NCBI GenBank assembly: GCA_964620445.1
Contig: CAZUHB010000017.1
Location: 41,309 to 105,308, forward strand
Reading direction: 5' to 3'
From: CAZUHB01 sp964620445
GTDB lineage: Bacteria; Planctomycetota; B15-G4; CAYZWU01
Length of the DNA: 64,000 nt
Part shown: piece after piece, positions 43,936 to 50,719 of the stretch
Position numbering within the stretch: position 1 is the stretch's first letter
How the letters are laid out: the number at the start of each line of letters is the position of its first letter
Program-made: the position numbers and the translations under genes
Notes under the pieces: model-generated
The model's database searches: none
The model's input: only the letters and a program-made list of their open reading frames with translations
What the model was told of the DNA's origin: nothing

Positions 43936-45069
43936 ATGAGACATCGCTCCCTGTCAGCCGCCCGAACCACGACGGCGCTCTCGATCTGTCTGATCCTCGC
44001 CCTCAGCGCCGTGCTGATCGCCCAGGAAAAGAGGGCTCCCACGCATGGAGAGATCGCCCGCAACGCGGCTCTCGAGGCCTCGGCCGATCAGCTGAAGAAA
44101 ACGCTCATCACCGCCCACCTCGACGAGAAGATCGAGAAGGGCACGAACCTCCTCTGGTGCGCCACCTTCCAGCTCGCCTGGAACGAGCTCTGCGACCTGA
44201 CCGGCGGCCCGATCGACGTGGACGGCGCATCGCCCATGGTCGACGCTCTCAACAAGCGATCGGTCACGGCCGGCGATATCGACGCGGAGAGCTTCGTGGC
44301 CATGGCCGGAAAGGTGGAGGAGGGCATCCTCGAGGAGATCGCCAGGGCCCTGGAAGAAAAATTCCGCGGTCTGGCGAGCCCCGAGCTCCTGCCGGCGCCC
44401 GGCTCCCTGCCGATCTCGTGGTATGTGACCTATGCCTACCTGTTCAAGCAGCTTCCCTTCGAGTACGCCTTCACGCGCTGGAGAAGGCCGGCCTTCTTCG
44501 GAGAGGACAAGGTGGCCGCCTTCGGTATCGACCAGCTCTTCGCGGGACAGAAGAACGAGGTCAAGATGGCCACCCAGGTTTCGATCATCGATTTCAAGAG
44601 CAATGACGATTTCCTGGTCGAGATGAAAACGAAGTCGAAGAAGGACCGTCTCGTCCTTGCCAAGATCCCGCCGGCCAAGACGCTTGCCGCCACGATCGAC
44701 GCGGTCCATTCCCGCCTGAAAAAAGGGAAGCGCACGACCATGGGCGAGATGGAGACGCTCTGGATCCCGGTGCTCGATTTCGACCTCGTGCGCGACTACG
44801 ACGAGATCATCCGGCGGAAGGTCGCGACCGGAGACGGCAAGGCGAGCGGCCTGCCGATCGCGATCGCGCGGCAGTCGATCCGGTTCCGCCTCGACGAGAC
44901 CGGCGCCATGCTCAAGAGCGAGGCGATCGGCGCTCTCGGGGGGCTGGCCAAGTCCTACTTCTTCAACAAGCCCTTCCTCGTTCTGCTCGAGCGCCGCGGC
45001 GCGCGGAATCCCTACTTCGCCCTGTGGGTCGACAATGCGGAGCTGCTCGTACCCTTCGCCGGGAAATGA
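43936..45069 (+). CDS. Secreted serpin-like protein
   Basis: A 377-residue protein from ATG 43936, after AAGGATTGGA, with a signal peptide ending near residue 31. The order of segments recalls serpins: TNLLWCATFQLAWNEL at the site of the early breach helix, the mid sheet IPVLDFDLVRDYDEI, IRFRLDETGAMLKSEAIG where the reactive-loop hinge would be, and a C-terminal PFLVLLERRGARNPYFALWVDN like the final serpin strands. The hinge lacks the run of small residues needed for loop insertion (it reads LKSEAIGALGG), so inhibition by the classical mechanism is uncertain. I rate the fold assignment as tentative. It follows the GDPD gene by about 80 bases. Confidence 0.6.
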   Translation: MRHRSLSAARTTTALSICLILALSAVLIAQEKRAPTHGEIARNAALEASADQLKKTLITAHLDEKIEKGTNLLWCATFQLAWNELCDLTGGPIDVDGASPMVDALNKRSVTAGDIDAESFVAMAGKVEEGILEEIARALEEKFRGLASPELLPAPGSLPISWYVTYAYLFKQLPFEYAFTRWRRPAFFGEDKVAAFGIDQLFAGQKNEVKMATQVSIIDFKSNDDFLVEMKTKSKKDRLVLAKIPPAKTLAATIDAVHSRLKKGKRTTMGEMETLWIPVLDFDLVRDYDEIIRRKVATGDGKASGLPIAIARQSIRFRLDETGAMLKSEAIGALGGLAKSYFFNKPFLVLLERRGARNPYFALWVDNAELLVPFAGK

Positions 45070-45085
45070 GCCACATGCTGCGCGA

Positions 45086-46492
45086 TTATCCAAACCGCGA
45101 GTAGAGTGTGTACCCCACGCTCACCAGGGTCACGGTGAGCGCGATGAGCAGGAGGGTGTTCCACAGTAGCGCCGACCGGCCGCGCGGCCGCGCGTCGCCG
45201 AGGAAGCGGCTGCTGTTCTGGAGCAGGAACCAGCCGATGTAGGCGATCGGCAGCATGATGAGCCCTATGGTGAAGGCGGGGAGCGCCACCCAGGTGCCCA
45301 TCGTTTTCCAGAGGACCACGCCCACGAATGCGGGCGCGGGGATGAGGCACGCAAGCCGGTAGTGCCAGCCCTTCGGCTCGACACCGAACATCTCGCACGC
45401 CGCGAAGCCGGCCACGATCATCTGGAGTGTGATCGTGCTCAGCGCCATTCCAAGGACGCCGAGCCCGAACACGAACCGGCCCGCCACCTTGCCCACGCCC
45501 GATGCGCCGATGAGCACGCCGGCGTTCTCCGGTTTGATCTGGTCCGGCGCGAAAGGGGTGCCGTGAATCGTGCTTCCCGCCGCGATGACGATGAGCGACG
45601 TGACCAGGATGTAGGGGAGCAGCATGCCGAGAACGAGGTCGCAGCGCGCCAGTCCCCGGTGCTCCTTCCCCCAGCCGCGGGCGAGGAGCGAGTAGCCGAA
45701 TAGAAAGGTCATGTTGATGCCCACGGCCGCGCCGAAGGCGCCCATCACCTTGGTCACACCCGCCGAGTCGGTGGGGATGTAGAGCGGCAAAAAGCCCTTG
45801 AAGAGCGCGCCCCAGTCGATCGAGCCGCCCGCCGCCCCGCGCACCACCACCACGCCGAAGGCGATGATGATGATCCAGACGAAAGCCTTGAGAGTGCGCT
45901 CGTAGATCCTGATCCCGCGCAGCCCGCGACCGTAGTTCCAGGTGATGAAGGTGCAGGGTACGAGCACCGCGATCCCCACGGCGAGCAGAAAGCCGGTGCG
46001 CGCGGCACCGTCGGGCTCCCACCCCGTGGCCAGGCTCACCATGTCCTCGGTCACACCAGCGGCGAGCGAGTACTGGGGCAGGTGGAACACGAAGGTGGCC
46101 ACGAGCGTGGCGATCGCCCACGCCCAGGCGAGCCCGGGGTGCACGAAGCGCGCCATGGCGTGAAAAGGCCGCACACCGGTCGACAGCGTCTGGTGGGAGG
46201 CGGCGGCGAGCATGATGATGCCGACGAGCATGGCGAGCGGCTGCACCCACAGGAGTTTGTATCCGTAGTGGGCGCCGAGATAGAGGGACGCCACCGCGCT
46301 CCCGCCGCCGAGGGTGAAGGCGCTCTGCAGCCATCCCGGCCCGCTGAGCGCGAAGTATCCCCGCGCCCGCTTGAGGAAGCCCTGCGTGCTCAGGGCGCGC
46401 AGCGTTTCGATTTCGCGAGCGAGCGCGTCGGGGTCGGCCGCAACGCCGGGGAGTTTTCTTGCCGTCGATTCTGGATCCCTGTCGTCAGTCAT
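45086..46492 (-). CDS. Nramp-related divalent metal transporter-like protein
   Basis: A 468-residue protein with about 11 membrane helices. The fold resembles Nramp: GPGWLQSAFTLGGGSAVASLYLG in helix 1, WAWAIATLVATFVFHLPQY, a central GAAVGINMTFLFGYSLLARGW and MALSTITLQMIVAGF. The DPGN motif of helix 1 that holds the metal is missing, as is the typical Met in helix 6 (AAVGINMTFLF has a Met, but MPH is absent). It could be a related Mg2+ or other transporter, as in NRMT/NRAMP-related groups. It is the last gene of a minus-strand operon behind the cysteine desulfidase, with a 21-base gap. Confidence 0.8.
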   Translation of the reverse strand: MTDDRDPESTARKLPGVAADPDALAREIETLRALSTQGFLKRARGYFALSGPGWLQSAFTLGGGSAVASLYLGAHYGYKLLWVQPLAMLVGIIMLAAASHQTLSTGVRPFHAMARFVHPGLAWAWAIATLVATFVFHLPQYSLAAGVTEDMVSLATGWEPDGAARTGFLLAVGIAVLVPCTFITWNYGRGLRGIRIYERTLKAFVWIIIIAFGVVVVRGAAGGSIDWGALFKGFLPLYIPTDSAGVTKVMGAFGAAVGINMTFLFGYSLLARGWGKEHRGLARCDLVLGMLLPYILVTSLIVIAAGSTIHGTPFAPDQIKPENAGVLIGASGVGKVAGRFVFGLGVLGMALSTITLQMIVAGFAACEMFGVEPKGWHYRLACLIPAPAFVGVVLWKTMGTWVALPAFTIGLIMLPIAYIGWFLLQNSSRFLGDARPRGRSALLWNTLLLIALTVTLVSVGYTLYSRFG

Positions 46493-46513
46493 GGATGTCG
46501 AGCCCCTGTCGGA

Positions 46514-47806
46514 CTATGCCTTTCCGCTTCCGCCTGTCTTGTCGTGTAGGATGTCGAGCACCGTGGGATCGACGTGGAACATGCCCTCGAGAGTGATCCG
46601 TCCCAGATTGCGGATCGAGTCTTCGACGGTGCGGCCGACCACGCCCTCGTCCTCGGCCAGGCCGTAGCCTTTCAGCGCCATCAGGCTCGAGCGCAAGGCG
46701 GCGTCGACGGAGGTGATCGTCTTGAGTGCGCACCCTGGTTTGGCGCCGTCGCAGATCAGCCCGCCCAGGTCGCCGATCACGTTGTTCACGGCCAGCGTGA
46801 TCTTGGCCAGGTCGGGGCCCGCCTGCTGATAGACGATCCCTGCCGAGGCCGCGATTCCGGCCGCCATGGCGCAGCCGCAGATCACGGCCAGCTCGCCGGT
46901 GAAACTCTTCACGTAGGCGTTGACCACGTGGGCCGCGGCGATGCTCTTCAAGATCGTCTCCTCGGGGACGCCCATCTCGTTGCCCACGCCGTGGAGGGTG
47001 AGGGTGGCCACGATGCCCTGGTTGCCCGAACCGCCCGAGGTCATGACCGCCCGGTCCACTCCCGCCATGCGCGCGTCCACCGCGGCCGCCACGCGGTTCT
47101 TGGTCCTGAAGAACATGTCGTCTGCCAGGAAACCGTCCTCCTTCATGCGGAGCAGCTGGCTGGCCGTGCCCTCGCACGCGAGGCCGCGGTCGGCCATGGC
47201 CAGGTTCATCTCCACGCCCTTCTTCAGGTAATCCAGGTCGTCCCCGTCGACGGAATCGACGAGTGCGAGAAGGTCTTTGAAGGCGAGCGTCTTGAGCCGA
47301 TCCCTGTAGGCCAGATCGGCGGGACCGGCGCCGGTATGGGCGGCCTCGTACAGGATCGCCCCGTCTTTTTCGATCCGGACCACGTGAGTGTGCGCTTCGG
47401 CCAGAATGCATCGCGATTCGTGCGAGGCCGAGGCCAGGTCCACCTCGACGCGAAAGCCGGACTCCTCGAGGCACGCGATGGCGCACGCGCCCGAATCGAC
47501 GAAGCGCGCCGCCTTGCCGCGGACCGCGTCGTTCACATGGCTGAGCAACTGCAACTTGGCGTCAGGGTCGGCCAGGAATGCACCGAGAGCCGCGGCGATC
47601 AGATTGCCCTTGCGCCCGCCCGAGTGGGGAACGGTCACGGCCGCGCCGTTCTTGTAAGTGCCGCGGTCGACCTTGAGGGTGAGTTTTTTTACGGGCTCGT
47701 CGAGCTGGGCGGCCGCCACGGCCGCCGCGTAGGCGCAGGCGATCGGTTCGGTGCATCCCAGCGCGGGGTAGACCTCGTGAGCGGTGATTTGCTTGAAAAG
47801 GCTCAT
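46514..47806 (-). CDS. L-cysteine desulfidase/L-serine ammonia-lyase-like protein (UPF0597)
   Basis: A 430-residue protein from ATG 47806, behind GGAGGAT at the right distance and overlapping the stop of the preceding gene (ATGA). It belongs to the UPF0597/CdsB family: AHEVYPALGCTEPIACAYAAA, TVPHSGGRKGNLIAAALG, SGGSGNQGIVATL, ICGCAMAAGIAAS and CDGAKPGCALK. Cys residues in GCTEP, ICGC and the CDGAKPGC region suit a 4Fe-4S cluster, as in the archaeal L-cysteine desulfidase that releases sulfide, ammonia and pyruvate from cysteine. Serine as substrate cannot be excluded. It follows the aldo/keto reductase gene. Confidence 0.9.
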   Translation of the reverse strand: MSLFKQITAHEVYPALGCTEPIACAYAAAVAAAQLDEPVKKLTLKVDRGTYKNGAAVTVPHSGGRKGNLIAAALGAFLADPDAKLQLLSHVNDAVRGKAARFVDSGACAIACLEESGFRVEVDLASASHESRCILAEAHTHVVRIEKDGAILYEAAHTGAGPADLAYRDRLKTLAFKDLLALVDSVDGDDLDYLKKGVEMNLAMADRGLACEGTASQLLRMKEDGFLADDMFFRTKNRVAAAVDARMAGVDRAVMTSGGSGNQGIVATLTLHGVGNEMGVPEETILKSIAAAHVVNAYVKSFTGELAVICGCAMAAGIAASAGIVYQQAGPDLAKITLAVNNVIGDLGGLICDGAKPGCALKTITSVDAALRSSLMALKGYGLAEDEGVVGRTVEDSIRNLGRITLEGMFHVDPTVLDILHDKTGGSGKA

Positions 47807-48864
47807 GCGCGGTATCCTCCTGCACCGTGGCCGTGGCCGTGGCCGGGATGGGGCCGGTCGTGGCTGTCGCGATATTCTCCATCGCGATAATCGGGGCGCG
47901 CCCAGCAGAGGGCGTGGGGGCCGGCCAGGTGTGCGAGTTTCTGCTCGAGGTCCCGTTGCCCCCGGGGAGCCATGGCGATTTCGCCTCCCGCCGCAAAGGT
48001 TCGCGCCAGGCGCACGTTTTCCTCGAGTATCTCCGTGGCGGACGCGTCGGCCGTGCCGCAGTGGCCGACGAGGGCGCTGGCCACGCCGTCGAGCGACCAG
48101 GCGTATTCGAGAAGTTCGCCCGGCGTCGACTTCTTGCCCACGATGTTGCGCATCACCTTCATGGCGAGCACGCCCATCTTCTTCGCCCGCGCCGCGGGAA
48201 GGGTTTTTCTGGCGAAGGCACCGTAGCGCGTGGGATTCAGGGCGATGAGGCAGAGGTCGAGATCGAGCGCCTCGATTGCCTGGCGCGATTTTTCCGCGCT
48301 GTCCATGCTCGAGAATCCGATCTTGCGCACGGCGCCCTCCTCCTTCAGGCGGACCATCTCCCTGTACACGCCCTTCTCGAGTGCGGCGATATCCTCGGAT
48401 GGTGTGATGTTGTGGATCATGAGCAGATCCACGTGGTCGGTCTTCATGCGGGCGAGGCTCCGGTCGAACTCCTCGCGCGCTTCCGTCCGATCGCGCGACT
48501 CGAACTTGGTGGAGATGAGGATCTTCTCGCGGTGGGCGGGAAGGATCTCGCCGAAGCGCTCCTCGCTGCTCGCCTTGGCGCCCCACCTGTAGGAGGAGCA
48601 GGTATCGAAGAGGTTGACGCCGAGCGCCACGGCACGCTCGAGGAGCGGCTCCCAGTCGCCGTCCTTGTTCTTGAGAAACTGGGATCCGCCGCCGAAGGTG
48701 ACGAGCGAGACGTCGAGACCGGTCGCGCCAAGCCGACGGAGCGGCATGGCGGTCGCGCCGGGCGCGCACGATTCGAAGATTCCCGCGCCCGAAACCGCGG
48801 CGAGTCCAGCCACCGAGCCCTTGAGGAATGCGCGGCGCGAGATGTCTTTGTTCTTGTCGGGCAT
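47803..48864 (-). CDS. Tat-exported aldo/keto reductase with His-rich tail
   Basis: A 353-residue protein from ATG 48864. DISRRAFLKGSVAGLAAVSG is a twin-arginine signal. The aldo/keto reductase barrel shows RRLGATGLDVSLVTFGGG, NLFDTCSSYRWG (Asp and Tyr), LISTKFE (Lys) and LLMIHN (His), the full catalytic tetrad, and the C-terminal NADPH region. The last 20 residues are unusual: HDRPHPGHGHGHGAGG, a likely metal-binding tail, not typical of the family. The gene overlaps the cysteine desulfidase start by four bases and follows the DUF2271-like gene by 11 bases. A periplasmic position with NADPH use is odd, so the cofactor may be bound before export. Confidence 0.88.
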   Translation of the reverse strand: MPDKNKDISRRAFLKGSVAGLAAVSGAGIFESCAPGATAMPLRRLGATGLDVSLVTFGGGSQFLKNKDGDWEPLLERAVALGVNLFDTCSSYRWGAKASSEERFGEILPAHREKILISTKFESRDRTEAREEFDRSLARMKTDHVDLLMIHNITPSEDIAALEKGVYREMVRLKEEGAVRKIGFSSMDSAEKSRQAIEALDLDLCLIALNPTRYGAFARKTLPAARAKKMGVLAMKVMRNIVGKKSTPGELLEYAWSLDGVASALVGHCGTADASATEILEENVRLARTFAAGGEIAMAPRGQRDLEQKLAHLAGPHALCWARPDYRDGEYRDSHDRPHPGHGHGHGAGGYRA

Positions 48865-48875
48865 GTCGTCCCTCT

Positions 48876-49460
48876 TCAATCGGCGCGCGGCCGGTAGATC
48901 GCTTTCACGTTGCCGAGCAGATGGCGGGCCGCGGGGTGTTTGTCCGGTGGGGGACCCGGCGCGGCTCTGCTCTCCTTCGCCCCGCCGCCGATCTCGATCA
49001 GTCCGCGAAACAGAATGTTGTCCTCCTCCATGATATGGGTTTGGACGCAGTAATGGTAGACACCTGGGGCGAGCTTTTCGTGAGCGCAGTCTATCGTGAT
49101 CGTGTTGTCGCCCGGCGGCGGCGTGGCCCGGGTCACGGCATCGAAGTGAGCCTCGGAAACATTTCCCCAGTCGCACGATCGGCTCCATCGTGAGCAGATC
49201 TCGGGATCCTCGTATCCGCCGTAGGAGAGGTACTCGCTCACCAGGAGAGTCCGCACGTACGAGCCCGAACGGTCCTCGAGCCAGATCACGGTCTGATAGG
49301 AGGGCTCGAGTTCGAGTCCGTTCGCGTCCTCGAGCGAGAACGAGATCTCGAGCGTGCCGGGCGGACGCGCGCTCTCCCGTGAACCGCAAGCGGTGAGAAG
49401 AACCGCCGCGATGATGGCGATCAGGGGGCGCGATTTTTCGTGTCGATCCATTCCGGCCAT
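48876..49460 (-). CDS. DUF2271-like lipoprotein
   Basis: A 194-residue protein. ATG 49460 is preferred since GAGG lies seven bases upstream, and further ATGs are at 49463 and 49451. The N-terminus is a lipoprotein signal with lipobox LTAC (PLIAIIAAVLLTACGS). The mature part resembles DUF2271 periplasmic proteins, which fold as a beta-sandwich: QTVIWLEDRSGSYVRTLLVSEYLSYGGYED, then VTRATPPPGDNTITIDCAHEKLAPGVYHYCVQTH. Such proteins are often next to flavin or redox modules. It is the first gene of the operon with the aldo/keto reductase, the desulfidase and the Nramp-like transporter. Confidence 0.78.
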   Translation of the reverse strand: MAGMDRHEKSRPLIAIIAAVLLTACGSRESARPPGTLEISFSLEDANGLELEPSYQTVIWLEDRSGSYVRTLLVSEYLSYGGYEDPEICSRWSRSCDWGNVSEAHFDAVTRATPPPGDNTITIDCAHEKLAPGVYHYCVQTHIMEEDNILFRGLIEIGGGAKESRAAPGPPPDKHPAARHLLGNVKAIYRPRAD

Positions 49461-49562
49461 CATACGCCCTCGGGGTGCCTGGAAAAAAGCTTGAATCGAT
49501 CCTGGTCGTACGCACAATGCGTTACACGGTTTGCGTAATGATCCAGGCGGCGGGAGATTCAC

Positions 49563-50699
49563 ATGATCAATCCCTTTCAGTACGGTGGCGTCGTGGGGCA
49601 GGAAGCTTTCTGCAACCGCGTCAAGGAACTGGCTGACATCACCCGCGCCATGGAGAACGGCGAGCGGCTCTTCGTCTACTCCGAGCGGCGTGTCGGCAAG
49701 ACATCGCTCATCAAGCTGGCGCTCGACAAGCTGCCGCCGAAGAAATACCTCACGGCCTATGTCGACCTCTGGCCCACCGACGGCGAGACGACCTTCGTGG
49801 CGACCATGGCGCGGGCGATCACCGAGAGTCTCGCCCCCACGGCGGACAAGATGCTCCAGAGCGCTCGCGATCTCTTCGGCCGGCTCACACCTGTCGTGAG
49901 CGCCGACGCCGACGGCAATCCGAAGGTCACCTTCGGGATCAACCGGGTCGGCCCGCCCCTTCCCGAACTGGACGAGGTGCTCGCCGCACCCGCTCGGATC
50001 GCCGCGCGGCGCAAATGCAGGGTGGTGATCGTCTTCGACGAGTTTCAGCGGATCCTCGAGTATGGCGGCGATCTCGTGGAACGCAGCTTGCGCAGCGCCA
50101 TCCAGCACCACGGGGAGGTCTCCTACATTTTTCTCGGCAGCCGCAAGCACCTCATCCAGAAGATGTTCCTCGACCAGTCGCGCCCCCTCTACCGTTCGGG
50201 CGGCCACTACACGCTCGGCCCGATCGGTGCGGAGGACTGGATTCCGTTCGTGATGGAACGGTTCTTCACATCCGATCGATCCGTTGATCCCGATTCGGTC
50301 CGCCAGATCTGCGAGATCACGGGCGGGCATCCCTTTTACACGCAGCACCTCTGCCATGCCCTGTGGGAACTGTGCGAGAGGGGCGGAGCTGTCACGGCGC
50401 AGATGATCGACGGGGCGCTCGATCTTCTCCTCGAGCGGGAGAGCCACGCCTACACGTCGCTCTGGGATTCTTTCGCCCTCAACCAGCGCAGGTTTCTCAA
50501 GGGGCTCGCCGCCGAGCCGGAGGGGGTGAAGGTCTTTTCCGCCGATTTCGTGGCCGGCCACGACCTGCGCTCCCCTTCGAACGTGCAGCGCGCGGTGGAC
50601 GCCCTCCTCGACCGCGATGTGATCGACCGCGAAAAGGGAACCTTTGTCATCGTGGACCGGTTCTTCAAGATCTGGATCAATCGAACACATCCGGAGTGA
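49563..50699 (+). CDS. Archaeal-type ATPase (AAA)
   Basis: A 378-residue protein with FVYSERRVGKTSLIKLAL (Walker A) and CRVVIVFDEFQRIL (Walker B), then an ORC/STAND-like lid and a C-terminal winged-helix-like domain (ALNQRRFLKGLAAEPEGV through RDVIDREKGTFVIVDRFFKIW). This fits the archaeal ATPase family (PF01637), a group of regulators or chaperone-like NTPases of unclear function. It stands alone, convergent with the membrane protein at 50720 and divergent from the DUF2271 operon. GGGAGA lies eight bases before ATG. Confidence 0.83.
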   Translation: MINPFQYGGVVGQEAFCNRVKELADITRAMENGERLFVYSERRVGKTSLIKLALDKLPPKKYLTAYVDLWPTDGETTFVATMARAITESLAPTADKMLQSARDLFGRLTPVVSADADGNPKVTFGINRVGPPLPELDEVLAAPARIAARRKCRVVIVFDEFQRILEYGGDLVERSLRSAIQHHGEVSYIFLGSRKHLIQKMFLDQSRPLYRSGGHYTLGPIGAEDWIPFVMERFFTSDRSVDPDSVRQICEITGGHPFYTQHLCHALWELCERGGAVTAQMIDGALDLLLERESHAYTSLWDSFALNQRRFLKGLAAEPEGVKVFSADFVAGHDLRSPSNVQRAVDALLDRDVIDREKGTFVIVDRFFKIWINRTHPE

Positions 50700-50719
50700 G
50701 GCGGCCGGCGGCCCGTTGT

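Noticed and set aside
49503..49548. Inverted repeat before the ATPase gene
   Set aside because: CCTGG...CCAGG ends match, but the inner part needs several gaps to pair; not distinguishable from chance.
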